Source: G965250275 sp965250275 (GTDB taxonomy: Bacteria; Pseudomonadota; Alphaproteobacteria; Rhodobacterales; Rhodobacteraceae). Taken from it: a stretch of DNA of 64,000 nucleotides. The position numbers were made by a program, and so were the translations under genes. This document shows, in pieces, positions 43,312 to 51,800 of this stretch. The notes under the pieces were generated by a model. That model saw only the letters and a program-made list of their open reading frames with translations, was not told where the DNA came from and did no database searches. Numbering within the stretch: position 1 is the stretch's first letter; the number at the start of each line of letters is the position of its first letter. The DNA lies in NCBI GenBank assembly GCA_965250275.1, contig OZ252297.1, forward strand, positions 3,782,001-3,846,000, read 5' to 3'.

Positions 43312-43778
43312 AGGACCCCATACCCCGTGGCGGCCTTGAGCCGCGCTTTTGGGAGCGCAAGCCTTTGCGAAAGATGAGCCGGGCGGAATGGGAGGCGTTG
43401 TGCGATGGTTGCGGCAAGTGTTGTCTGAACAAGCTCGAAGATGAAGACACCGAAGAGGTCGCCCTGACCCGCATCGCCTGCCGGTTGCTCGACGATGAAA
43501 GCTGCCGGTGTGCACATTATGACATCCGGCATCAGTTTGTGCCCGAGTGCATCGTGCTCAGACCGGACAATCTGGACAGTCACGCCTATTGGATGCCGCA
43601 AACCTGTGCGTACAGGCTGCTCTGGGAGGGAAAGCCCCTCTATGACTGGCATCCCTTGATCTCCGGCACGCCCGAGAGCGTTCACCGCGCCGGAGTGTCG
43701 GTGCGGGGAATCACGCTTTCAGAGTTCGACATTCCCGAAGAAGAGTGGGACGACCACATCATAGAGGAGCCGCTTTGA
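43308..43778 (+). CDS. YcgN family cysteine cluster protein (UPF0260)
   Basis: 156 residues. The Cys cluster is 'LCDGCGKCCLNKLED' near residue 35 plus 'CRCAHYDIR' and later Cys ('PECIVLR', 'QTCAYRL'), a likely Zn or Fe-S site. Function unknown. ATG overlaps the ribF stop; its own stop overlaps ltaE by one base (TGATG). Confidence 0.92.
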   Translation: MKDPIPRGGLEPRFWERKPLRKMSRAEWEALCDGCGKCCLNKLEDEDTEEVALTRIACRLLDDESCRCAHYDIRHQFVPECIVLRPDNLDSHAYWMPQTCAYRLLWEGKPLYDWHPLISGTPESVHRAGVSVRGITLSEFDIPEEEWDDHIIEEPL

Positions 43779-44812
43779 TGTTCTTTGCTTCTGACAATGG
43801 CGGGCCGGTACACCCGCAAATCATGGCAGCACTTGAAGAGGCCAACGCGGGCCACGCCATGCCGTATGGGGCAGATGTATTGATGGATGAGGTGCGCACG
43901 CGCATCAGGACCATCTTCGAAGCGCCGGATGCTGCGGTGTATCTGGTCGCCACGGGTACGGCGGCCAATTCCATTGCGCTGGCCACACTGGCGCAGCCTT
44001 TCGAAACCGTGTTCTGCTCGAATGTCGCGCACATTCACGAAGACGAGTGTAACGCACCAGAATTCTACACCGGCGGTGCCAAGCTGACCCTGGTTCAGGG
44101 CGGCGACCGGATGACACCTGAGCGGCTTGAGGCCGCGATCGCTGGCGAAGGGGTGCGGGGCGTGCACGGACCACAACGTGGGCCAGTCTCGATCACCCAG
44201 GTCACCGAACGTGGCGGCGTCTACACTCTCGAAGAGCTGCAGGCTCTCATCGGCGTCGCCAAATCCTATGACCTGCCGGTGCATCTGGACGGCGCGCGTT
44301 TTGCCAATGCGTTGACCCGACTCAATTGTTCGCCTGCCGACATGACATGGAAAGCCGGGGTTGATGCCGTGAGCTTTGGCGGCACCAAGAACGGCTGCAT
44401 GGGCGTCGAAGCCGTGATCTTCTTTGATCCCTCAAAAGCCTGGGAGTTCGAGTTGCGGCGCAAGCGTGGTGCGCACCTGTTCTCTAAGCACCGCTTCTTG
44501 TCCGCCCAGATGGCCGGATATCTGCGGGACGACTTGTGGCTGACCTGCGCGCGCGCAGCCAATGACAATGCGGCGCGACTTGCGTCGGGGCTGGAAGCGC
44601 GAGGCGCCACGTTCCTGCACGACCCACAGGCCAATATGATCTTTGCGTCATTCCCCCGCGCGGCCCATCAGCGGCTGCACGACGCCGGTGCGCTCTACTA
44701 TCTGTGGGACGGACCGCTTGAAGGAGACCCGGATGCCTCTGTTGGTGCGCGGTTGGTGTGCGACTGGTCCATCACGACATCCCAGATCGACCAGTTCCTA
44801 GACCTGATCTGA
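43778..44812 (+). CDS. ltaE: Low-specificity L-threonine aldolase
   Basis: 344 residues, PLP-dependent; splits threonine/allo-threonine to glycine and acetaldehyde. 'FASDNGGPVHPQIMAAL' start, 'PVHLDGARFANAL' (Asp contacting PLP), and the PLP Lys in 'VSFGGTKNGCMG' are present. Last of the ribF-ycgN-ltaE overlap chain. Confidence 0.94.
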   Translation: MFFASDNGGPVHPQIMAALEEANAGHAMPYGADVLMDEVRTRIRTIFEAPDAAVYLVATGTAANSIALATLAQPFETVFCSNVAHIHEDECNAPEFYTGGAKLTLVQGGDRMTPERLEAAIAGEGVRGVHGPQRGPVSITQVTERGGVYTLEELQALIGVAKSYDLPVHLDGARFANALTRLNCSPADMTWKAGVDAVSFGGTKNGCMGVEAVIFFDPSKAWEFELRRKRGAHLFSKHRFLSAQMAGYLRDDLWLTCARAANDNAARLASGLEARGATFLHDPQANMIFASFPRAAHQRLHDAGALYYLWDGPLEGDPDASVGARLVCDWSITTSQIDQFLDLI

Positions 44813-44835
44813 ACCGCCACACCAGGTGGGTTGTG

Positions 44836-45648
44836 TCAACTGCGGTCGAGCAATGCCGTCCAGGCGGCAGCGGTCTCAGCAGGATGACTGATCGGCAGCA
44901 TGTGGCCCGCTCCGGGCACCACCTCGCTTGACCCATCGGGTAGACGTGCCGCCAGGCCATCGTTGACGACGCCGATGACCGGATGGGTTTCGCTCCCTCG
45001 CAGCAGAAGGGTCGGGCAAGTGATGCGCGACAGATGCCCCGGTGCCAATACGCCGGCGTTGTCATCATAGAGTGACGGGCGGCAAGCCGGGACAACATGG
45101 ATGGCACGTGTCATGGCTGCACGGGTGCTCTCGGGCAGGTCAGGCCAGCGCGGAGAGGTCTCGGTGCTCCACATCCGGTTGAAGAGCCGGGCGGCCAACG
45201 CGTCGTCGCCTGCGCGCAATGCATCCGTAAAGCCGGCGGCATGCTGATCGTGGTCGCTCACCAGATCAGGCGCGTCTGCCAGCGCGACGGCGAAGAACAC
45301 CGGCTCGATCATCGTCAGGCTCCGAACCTTGTCCGGATGCGCCAGCGCAAGACGCAATGCAATGGTCGCACCAAAGGAATGGCCGATCAGGTCCATGCCG
45401 TCGGTGAGCAGATGGTCCACAGCGGCAACGCTACGATTCTGGAAATCCCCCTCGCGGTCCCAATCCGGACTGCGACCGTGGCTGAGCATGTCAGGCGCTA
45501 TGAGCGTGACCCGATCGCCCAGTTGCGCGGCCAGCCCGCGCCAAGCCCCGGAATGGGCAATGGTGCAGTGCAATGCCAGAACCGACCGGGCACCCGTTCC
45601 AAACTGGCGGACGAAGACCGGTTGCGGGACTGCCGGTGACGATGTCAC
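44836..45648 (-). CDS. Alpha/beta hydrolase
   Basis: 270 residues. 'LALHCTIAHSGAWRGLA' (oxyanion region), nucleophile Ser in 'LIGHSFGATIALR' near residue 92, and catalytic His in 'PGAGHMLPISHP'. Resembles carboxylesterase/haloalkane-type hydrolases without a defined substrate. GTG start at 45648 overlaps the isomerase stop (GTGA), so the pair is an operon. Confidence 0.9.
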   Translation of the reverse strand: MTSSPAVPQPVFVRQFGTGARSVLALHCTIAHSGAWRGLAAQLGDRVTLIAPDMLSHGRSPDWDREGDFQNRSVAAVDHLLTDGMDLIGHSFGATIALRLALAHPDKVRSLTMIEPVFFAVALADAPDLVSDHDQHAAGFTDALRAGDDALAARLFNRMWSTETSPRWPDLPESTRAAMTRAIHVVPACRPSLYDDNAGVLAPGHLSRITCPTLLLRGSETHPVIGVVNDGLAARLPDGSSEVVPGAGHMLPISHPAETAAAWTALLDRS

Positions 45649-46247
45649 GCCTTCGAAGCCGCCAGATGCGCGTCGAGATCTGCCAAGCGATCCTGGCCCC
45701 AGAACCTTTGGTCGTCATCCGTGATATAGAAAGGTGCACCGAACGCTCCGCGCGTGACGGCTTCTTCCAGATTGGCGGCGTAGGTCTCTGCGCCGGTCAG
45801 CAACCCGCTGTCGGCCAGCCCTGCATCAAAGCCTGCGGCCGTCAGGCATTCGCGGACCACGGCATCGTCCGCGATGTCCTTTTCCTCGGCCCAGCATGCG
45901 CGGGTGAAGCTGTGCACCAAAGCCCCGACGTCGCCCCCGCCCGCAGCCTGTGCCGCGATCACGGCATAAGACGAAGGCGCCGGATTGGTTGGCCAGAACG
46001 CTGGTTTCAGATGAAATGGCATATCCAGCAACGCTGCCCTGCGCACCAGATCCTGTGCCCGGTATTCTTGCCGTGACGGATGTCTGTCCTTGGGCGGCGT
46101 CCCACCGGTGCGCGCGAACAAGGCCATGATATCGAGTGGCTTGTAGGTGATCGTCGCATTGTGACGCGCCGCAATCTCCTCCAACTGCGTGCCCGCCAAG
46201 TAAGTGAATGGCGAAAGTGTCGCGAAAAAGTAATCAATGTGCGCCAA
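45645..46247 (-). CDS. 2-hydroxychromene-2-carboxylate isomerase (DsbA-like, GST kappa)
   Basis: 200 residues, thioredoxin fold with a helical insert. The family Ser lies in 'FFATLSPFTYLAG' near residue 12. HCCA isomerases act in aromatic (naphthalene-type) degradation using glutathione, but many homologues are general GST-kappa enzymes, so the exact substrate is open. Starts at a TTG (46247) with AGGGGA about 9 nt upstream; no ATG is near. Coupled to the downstream hydrolase. Divergent from prs. Confidence 0.88.
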   Translation of the reverse strand: MAHIDYFFATLSPFTYLAGTQLEEIAARHNATITYKPLDIMALFARTGGTPPKDRHPSRQEYRAQDLVRRAALLDMPFHLKPAFWPTNPAPSSYAVIAAQAAGGGDVGALVHSFTRACWAEEKDIADDAVVRECLTAAGFDAGLADSGLLTGAETYAANLEEAVTRGAFGAPFYITDDDQRFWGQDRLADLDAHLAASKA

Positions 46248-46355
46248 GACCCAATTCCCCTCTGGTCATTCTTTGCCGGACCGTAAGGCCGTGCTAAGCG
46301 GTGTCAACATCACGATTCTGTCACATGACCCTTAGCTGCCCGGGGATATCAGCTC

Positions 46356-47375
46356 ATGCCGTCACTTAACGAACCCAAGCTCATCGCTGGGAACGCAAAT
46401 CTTCCTTTGGCCGAAGCAATCGCACGGCGCATGACCCTGCATCGGGGCGTCCATGTCGGTTTGGTCGAGGCACGGGTCGAACGATTCAACGACGGTGAGA
46501 TTTTCGTCGAGGTGTTCGAAAATGTCCGCGGCGAAGACATGTTCATCGTGCAGCCCACATCGAACCCCGCCAATGACAATCTGATGGAGCTGCTGATTAT
46601 GTGTGATGCTTTGCGGCGGTCTTCGGCGGCGCGCATCACGGCGGTCATACCCTACTTCGGCTATGCGCGGCAGGACCGGCGCACAAAGGCGCGCACACCG
46701 ATCTCGTCCAAGCTGGTGGCCAACATGTTGGTCGGTGCCGGCATTGAGCGGGTTTTGACCATGGACCTGCACGCCGCACAGATTCAGGGCTTCTTCGATA
46801 TCCCGGTGGACAACCTCTACGCATCGCCGATCTTTGCGCTGGACATCAAGAGCGCCTTCAGCGACCGCATGGACGAGTTGATGATTGTTTCCCCGGACGT
46901 TGGCGGTGTTGCGCGCGCGCGCGAACTGGCCAAACGGATCAGCTCCCCGCTCTCCATCGTGGACAAACGCAGGGAGAACCCCGGCGAGGTTGCCGAAATG
47001 ACTGTCATCGGCGACGTGACCGACAAGATCTGCCTGATCGTTGACGACATTTGCGATACCGCAGGCACCCTTTGCAAGGCAGCTGAAGTGCTGTTGGAGA
47101 ATGGCGCCAAAGAGGTGCACTCCTATATCAGCCATGGCGTTCTGAGTGGCCCTGCGGTCGAGCGGATCACGAAGTCAGTGATGAAGTCCTTGGTCGTCAC
47201 GGACACCATCCGTCCCACTTCTGCAGTCAAGGCGGCACCGAACATTCGTATTGTGCCCACGGCGCCGGTGTTTGCTCAGGCCATATTAAACATCTGGAAC
47301 GGCACGTCGGTATCGTCACTCTTTGAGGCGAACACCCTGACGCCGATCTACGAAACCTTGTATACCGGCACCTGA
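46356..47375 (+). CDS. prs: Ribose-phosphate pyrophosphokinase
   Basis: 339 residues. Makes PRPP for purine, pyrimidine, His and Trp synthesis. 'YFGYARQDRRTKARTPISSK' (catalytic flexible region), 'LDLHAAQIQGFFD'-type segment ('TMDLHAAQIQGFF') and the PRPP-binding 'CLIVDDICDTAGTLCKAA' are diagnostic. A short N-terminal extension versus E. coli is present. Confidence 0.98.
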   Translation: MPSLNEPKLIAGNANLPLAEAIARRMTLHRGVHVGLVEARVERFNDGEIFVEVFENVRGEDMFIVQPTSNPANDNLMELLIMCDALRRSSAARITAVIPYFGYARQDRRTKARTPISSKLVANMLVGAGIERVLTMDLHAAQIQGFFDIPVDNLYASPIFALDIKSAFSDRMDELMIVSPDVGGVARARELAKRISSPLSIVDKRRENPGEVAEMTVIGDVTDKICLIVDDICDTAGTLCKAAEVLLENGAKEVHSYISHGVLSGPAVERITKSVMKSLVVTDTIRPTSAVKAAPNIRIVPTAPVFAQAILNIWNGTSVSSLFEANTLTPIYETLYTGT

Positions 47376-47404
47376 AACGACGGCCTACTGAGAAGGGGAT
47401 ACGC

Positions 47405-48103
47405 ATGAACCGCCTGCTTTCGGCCTTGCCGGTCTTTGCAATCCTTGGCACGCCCATTTCGGCTGACACATTGGGTCAGACACTCAAAAAGGGACTCGAC
47501 AATACGACCCAGGCCATAGGCGAAGGCGCGAAAAAAGTCGGGGATGTGATCGACAAGGGCGCCAAGGCGGTCGGCGACACGGTCGACTCGACAACCGAAC
47601 TCTTCTCCAACGAACCGACCCCTGACGAAACACGCGCCAAACTGGATGCAATTGCCGATACCGTCCTTGCGCAACTGCTGGCCGAAAACGCCAAGGCAGC
47701 CGCCGCTTTTGAGAGTGCGGCGGGCTATGCGGTTTTTGACACGCGGCAGGTGACGATCTTTCCCTTAACCGCGGGTTTTGGGCGCGGCGTGGCGCGCAGC
47801 AAGTCGGGTGATCAGCCGGTCTACATGCAGATGGGCACGGGCGGCGTCGGGGCCGCTTTCGGGATCGGGGGCTTTGCCAGTCAGTTTGTCATCATGTTCG
47901 AAACCGAGGCAGACCTGACAAAGTTTGAAAAACATGGGTACGATGCTTCTGCCGAAGCCGGTGCAATGTCCGACGACGGCCGAGATCAGGAAACTGTGCG
48001 GTTTACGGACGGTCGCTCCTTCTTTGTCCTGGACAAGAACGGCTGGCGTCTCAATGCCAATGCAACGGGCACAAAATACTGGCGTGATCCGGACCTGAAC
48101 TGA
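47405..48103 (+). CDS. SYLF/YSC84-like lipid-binding domain protein, exported
   Basis: 232 residues with an N-terminal signal peptide (MNRLLSALPVFAILGTPISA). Residues 25-70 are a series of amphipathic 11-residue-like repeats ('LKKGLDNTTQAIGEGAKKVGDVIDK' in part), apolipoprotein-like. Residues 95-230 match the SYLF domain ('SAAGYAVFDTRQVTIFPLTAGFGRGVARS' in part; 'GTGGVGAAFGIGG'), which binds lipids. Probably periplasmic or envelope-associated. Follows prs by 29 bp. Confidence 0.85.
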   Translation: MNRLLSALPVFAILGTPISADTLGQTLKKGLDNTTQAIGEGAKKVGDVIDKGAKAVGDTVDSTTELFSNEPTPDETRAKLDAIADTVLAQLLAENAKAAAAFESAAGYAVFDTRQVTIFPLTAGFGRGVARSKSGDQPVYMQMGTGGVGAAFGIGGFASQFVIMFETEADLTKFEKHGYDASAEAGAMSDDGRDQETVRFTDGRSFFVLDKNGWRLNANATGTKYWRDPDLN

Positions 48104-48124
48104 GCCCGTACGCTGCCAGCCCGA

Positions 48125-48475
48125 TCAGTAGAGTTCCCAGTCGTCGGAATGCTTTACTTCGCCGATGGCCAGCCACCCCACCCGGATGCGCGCCAATCGG
48201 CTGTCCCCCCAGGTGCGGAAGACAAGTTCAAACCCATCACGTGTGACAAGATCTGTCGACAGGTCTGCCCGCATCATTGACCGCGTGTCCACATCCCAAA
48301 GAGAAACTGACGTATGCACCATCGGCGGGCTGCGGAACGCCTCTCCAAACCGGACAGTGCGCCTGCGTTCGCGCGGGCCGGACCCCGTCCACATTTCACC
48401 GCCATCCTGAAAGTCGGAAAACAGCAAGACGTCCCCTTGCTGGACGCCAATCAGATGGTTTCTAAGTCGTTTCAT
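48125..48475 (-). CDS. H-type lectin domain protein
   Basis: 116 residues. C-terminal two thirds match the H-type lectin domain (as in snail and discoidin-like agglutinins): 'FSDFQDGGEMWTGSGPRERRRTVRFGEAF' in part, 'PPMVHTSVSLWDVDT', and the closing 'RIRVGWLAIGEV'. No signal peptide. H-type lectins bind GalNAc-type sugars; the bacterial role is unknown. Convergent with the SYLF gene. Start at the ATG beside a TAACTTGG region with no strong ribosome-binding site. Confidence 0.8.
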   Translation of the reverse strand: MKRLRNHLIGVQQGDVLLFSDFQDGGEMWTGSGPRERRRTVRFGEAFRSPPMVHTSVSLWDVDTRSMMRADLSTDLVTRDGFELVFRTWGDSRLARIRVGWLAIGEVKHSDDWELY

Positions 48476-48792
48476 TGACTAACTTGGTTTGACTATAACT
48501 TTTTGCATATCGGTTCAGTTAGGCAGAACTGAGGCCAAAACAAAGAGATATCCGCACCTAAGGGTAAAGCAATGGGTTCAAACAAGAATTGAAGGGGGCG
48601 TGAAACACCTTTGATCGGAAAACCCAGTCAGGACCGCTGAAACCATAGTTTGTTGATGCGAGGCCAAAAGCGCAAAAGGTTTCATTTTCAATCGCCGCAA
48701 ACCAAACAAAAAAGGGCCCCAATCGTGGGGGCCCTTGTTGCCTGGTCGGGGCCTTAGCGATCCTCAGAAACGCGGCCCCCCATAAGAAACCA
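48476..48792. other. 317-bp region between lectin gene and atpC
   Basis: Contains the lectin gene's presumed promoter (AT-rich 48480-48520) and, near 48703-48735, the terminator of the atp operon. The stretch between 48540 and 48690 shows no convincing gene or RNA; a CAGTTAGGCAGAACTG imperfect inverted repeat lies at about 48517-48532. Confidence 0.35.
48703..48735 (-). terminator. Intrinsic terminator of the F1 ATP synthase operon
   Basis: Minus strand AAGGGCCCC-stem pairing with GGGGCCCTT (48712-48720 with 48727-48735) around a 6-nt loop, followed by TTTTTTGTTT. About 60 bp after the atpC stop. Confidence 0.85.
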
Positions 48793-49209
48793 TCATACCG
48801 TGATGTGATCGCCTATCGCCACCATATCTGCCAGCAGTTTGGCAGCATCGTCGATGAGACTGGGGTTCTCTTTGTGCGTCTCTTTCGCTGCCTCGTGGGC
48901 CAGCCGCGCATCCTCGATCAGAGCGTCAATATGCGCGCGGGTGACTTCGGTCAGCGGGATCGCCATTTCCGCAAGCACCGAGATACTCTCGGCACCGATC
49001 TCGGCGAAACCTCCCGTGACAACATACTCTGACATGCCCTGAGCGCCCTCGGCGCGAAGGATGCCCGGGCGCAGGGTTGTGATGGTCGGAGCATGATCGG
49101 GCATCGCCGTCATGTCGCCATCGGCGCCCGGAATCTGCACCGCCTTGGCCTCAAGCGAGGCGAGGCTGCGCTCTGGGCTGACAAGGTCGAATTGCATCAT
49201 GTCTGCCAT
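48793..49209 (-). CDS. atpC: ATP synthase F1 epsilon subunit
   Basis: 138 residues. Central-stalk subunit that regulates the F1 motor. Beta-sandwich N-terminal domain ('FDLVSPERSLASLEAKAVQIPG', 'MPDHAPTITTLRPGIL') and a shorter C-terminal helical part. ATG 49209 follows AGGGGAC; the longer frame was rejected. Last gene of the atpHAGDC operon. Confidence 0.97.
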   Translation of the reverse strand: MADMMQFDLVSPERSLASLEAKAVQIPGADGDMTAMPDHAPTITTLRPGILRAEGAQGMSEYVVTGGFAEIGAESISVLAEMAIPLTEVTRAHIDALIEDARLAHEAAKETHKENPSLIDDAAKLLADMVAIGDHITV

Positions 49210-49219
49210 GACTGTCCCC

Positions 49220-50644
49220 TTATGCCGCGTCTGCGGCCATACGCTCGGCTTTTGCAATCACCTGGTCGATGCCACCAACCATGTAGAAGGCACCTTCTGG
49301 CAAATGATCGTACTCGCCGGCCACAACCGCCTTGAACGACGCGATGGTGTCTTCCAGCGGAACCTGTTCGCCATCCACACCGGTGAAGACCTTGGCCACG
49401 TCGAACGGTTGGCTCAGGAAGCGCTGGATTTTCCGGGCGCGTGCAACCGTGAGTTTGTCTTCCTCGCTCAGTTCGTCCATGCCGAGAATGGCGATGATGT
49501 CCTGCAGAGATTTGTAGCGCTGCAGAATCCCCTGCACGTCTCGAGCCACCTGATAATGCTCTTCCCCCAGAACCTGCGGGTCCATCAGACGCGATGTGCT
49601 GTCGAGCGGATCCACGGCTGGGTAGATACCCAGTTCGGAAATGGCGCGCGACAGAACGGTCGTCGCGTCTAGGTGCGCAAACGACGTGGCCGGCGCAGGG
49701 TCGGTCAGGTCGTCCGCGGGCACGTAAACGGCTTGCACCGACGTGATCGAACCCGCTTTTGTAGAAGTAATGCGTTCCTGCATTGCGCCCATGTCGGTCG
49801 CCAGGGTCGGCTGATACCCCACGGCAGACGGGATACGGCCCAGCAGAGCTGACACCTCGGACCCGGCCTGGGTAAAGCGGAAGATGTTGTCGACAAAGAA
49901 CAAAACATCGGTGCCCGACTGGTCGCGGAACTGCTCTGCCAGCGTCAGACCGGTCAAGGCAACGCGCATCCGTGCTCCCGGAGGCTCGTTCATCTGGCCA
50001 TAGACCAGCGCCACTTTGGATTCTTCCAGATTGTCCGGTGTGATCACACCACCTTCGATCATTTCGTAGTAAAGGTCGTTGCCTTCACGCGTCCGCTCGC
50101 CAACACCAGCAAAGACCGAGAAACCGGAGTGCACTTTGGCGATGTTGTTGATCAGTTCCTGAATGAGAACGGTTTTGCCAACGCCGGCGCCGCCAAACAG
50201 ACCAATCTTTCCGCCTTTGGCGTAGGGGGCCAACAAGTCCACAACCTTGATGCCTGTGACCAGAACTTCGGACGCCGTGGCCTGCTCTGCAAACTCCGGA
50301 GCATCCTGGTGGATGGCGCGGGTGCCATCCGCTTCGACCGGTCCCTTCTCGTCGATGGGTTCGCCCACGACGTTCATGATCCGCCCAAGCGTTGCATTGC
50401 CCACCGGAACGGAGATGGGTCCGCCGGTGTCGGTCACGTCCTGACCGCGCACCAACCCTTCGGTCGCGTCCATAGCGATGGCGCGGACGGTGTTTTCGCC
50501 AAGGTGCTGCGCCACTTCCAGGACGAGGTTCTTGCCGTTGTTGTCCGTGGTCAGCGCGTTCAGGATTTCGGGCAGATCGCCGTCGAACTGAACGTCGACG
50601 ACAGCGCCGATGATCTGAGTGACTTTGCCGTTTGCGGTTGCCAT
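49220..50644 (-). CDS. atpD: ATP synthase F1 beta subunit
   Basis: 474 residues, catalytic subunit of F1. P-loop 'GGAGVGKTVLIQELI' near residue 150, 'GERTREGNDLYYEM', and 'ALVYGQMNEPPGARMRV' are canonical. Preceded by AAAGGAG. Unusually for an F1 operon, 268 bp separate it from atpG; see the small frame in that interval. Confidence 0.99.
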   Translation of the reverse strand: MATANGKVTQIIGAVVDVQFDGDLPEILNALTTDNNGKNLVLEVAQHLGENTVRAIAMDATEGLVRGQDVTDTGGPISVPVGNATLGRIMNVVGEPIDEKGPVEADGTRAIHQDAPEFAEQATASEVLVTGIKVVDLLAPYAKGGKIGLFGGAGVGKTVLIQELINNIAKVHSGFSVFAGVGERTREGNDLYYEMIEGGVITPDNLEESKVALVYGQMNEPPGARMRVALTGLTLAEQFRDQSGTDVLFFVDNIFRFTQAGSEVSALLGRIPSAVGYQPTLATDMGAMQERITSTKAGSITSVQAVYVPADDLTDPAPATSFAHLDATTVLSRAISELGIYPAVDPLDSTSRLMDPQVLGEEHYQVARDVQGILQRYKSLQDIIAILGMDELSEEDKLTVARARKIQRFLSQPFDVAKVFTGVDGEQVPLEDTIASFKAVVAGEYDHLPEGAFYMVGGIDQVIAKAERMAADAA

Positions 50645-50646
50645 GT

Positions 50647-50913
50647 CTATCGACTCCTTTGCATTTGCGTGGCGATCGCCGGGACCGCTCTATTTTGGGT
50701 GGGCGGTGTGCGCCGTGCGCTGTTCGCCCGAACAGGTGTCGGGACCACTCCAAGGCCCCAGAAAAGTAAAGAAACGTCAGCGGAGCGCGAGTGCGTCACG
50801 CCGTCCAGACCGCTAGCACGATCAATCCAACGAGCTGCAATCCGGCCCATGCGGGTCATGATCGCAGGCGCGCCAATACGCATGATCCGGTCAGACGGTT
50901 TCAGCTTCCGCAC
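50647..50913 (-). CDS. Possible small protein between atpG and atpD, 88 codons
   Basis: The GTG start overlaps the atpG stop by one base (TAGTG) and is preceded by GGAGG at 7-nt spacing, an ideal translation-coupling signal; the frame then runs to the atpD ribosome-binding site. The first 37 residues look like a folded amphipathic basic helix region ('RIMRIGAPAIMTRMGRIAARWI'), the rest is low-complexity and Pro/Arg-rich. No known family. Either an extra cotranslated peptide of the ATP synthase operon or a chance frame; the SD overlaps codons that also encode the atpG C terminus. Confidence 0.4.
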   Translation of the reverse strand: MRKLKPSDRIMRIGAPAIMTRMGRIAARWIDRASGLDGVTHSRSADVSLLFWGLGVVPTPVRANSARRTPPTQNRAVPAIATQMQRSR

Positions 50914-51788
50914 TACAGAGCCTCCGCACCCGAGATGATCTCGATCAGCTCGTTGGTAATGACAGCCTGACGCGAGCGGTTGAACTGGATCGTCAGTTTG
51001 TCGATCATGTCGCCTGCGTTTCGTGTGGCGTTGTCCATCGCGCTCATACGAGCGCCTTGTTCCGAGGCGCCATTCTCCAGCAAAGCGCTGAAAATCTGCG
51101 TCGCAACACCGCGCGGGAGAAGATCCGCAAGGATCGCCTCTTCGTCGGGTTCGTAATCGTACAGAACTGTCGCATCAGCTGCCTCGTCCTGCTCGAATGC
51201 GGCCGGAATGATCTGCTGCGCGGTCGGGATCTGCGTCACAACGTTCTGAAATTTCGAGAAGAAGATCGTTGCAACATCGAACTCCCCGACGTCAAAGCGA
51301 GTCAGGATGTCGCGCGCAATGCCCTGCGCATCCGAATATCCCACGCGCTTAACTTCGGTCAGATCCACATGCCCGATGAACGCGTCACCGTAGTCCCGCT
51401 TCATCTGGTCGCGGCCCTTTTTGCCCACGGTCAAGACTTTGACGGTCTTGCCGTTGGCACGCAGGGTATCGCCATGCGCACGCGCAAGCTTTGCGATGTT
51501 GGAATTGAACCCGCCGCACAGACCCCGTTCCGCCGTCATCACGATCAAGAGCTGCACCTGATCGCTGCCGGTTCCGGTCAGAAGCTTGGGCGCGCTGTCG
51601 CTGCCGCCAACAGACGCCGCGAGGCCCGCCATCACAGCATTAAAGCGTTCGGCATAAGGCCGCGCCTCTTCGGCGGCCTCCTGGGCACGGCGCAGTTTGG
51701 CGGCGGCCACCATCTGCATCGCCTTGGTGATCTTGCGGGTCGATTTGACCGACTCGATCCGGTTTCTCAGGTCCTTGAGACTTGGCAT
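50913..51788 (-). CDS. atpG: ATP synthase F1 gamma subunit
   Basis: 291 residues. Rotor shaft of F1: N-terminal 'KDLRNRIESVKSTRKITKAMQMVAAAK' (in part) and C-terminal helix 'GDMIDKLTIQFNRSRQAVITNELIEIISGAEAL' (in part) are typical. 12 bp after atpA. The C-terminal codons contain the GGAGG of the small downstream frame. Confidence 0.98.
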   Translation of the reverse strand: MPSLKDLRNRIESVKSTRKITKAMQMVAAAKLRRAQEAAEEARPYAERFNAVMAGLAASVGGSDSAPKLLTGTGSDQVQLLIVMTAERGLCGGFNSNIAKLARAHGDTLRANGKTVKVLTVGKKGRDQMKRDYGDAFIGHVDLTEVKRVGYSDAQGIARDILTRFDVGEFDVATIFFSKFQNVVTQIPTAQQIIPAAFEQDEAADATVLYDYEPDEEAILADLLPRGVATQIFSALLENGASEQGARMSAMDNATRNAGDMIDKLTIQFNRSRQAVITNELIEIISGAEAL

Positions 51789-51800
51789 TGTCCCGGCCCC

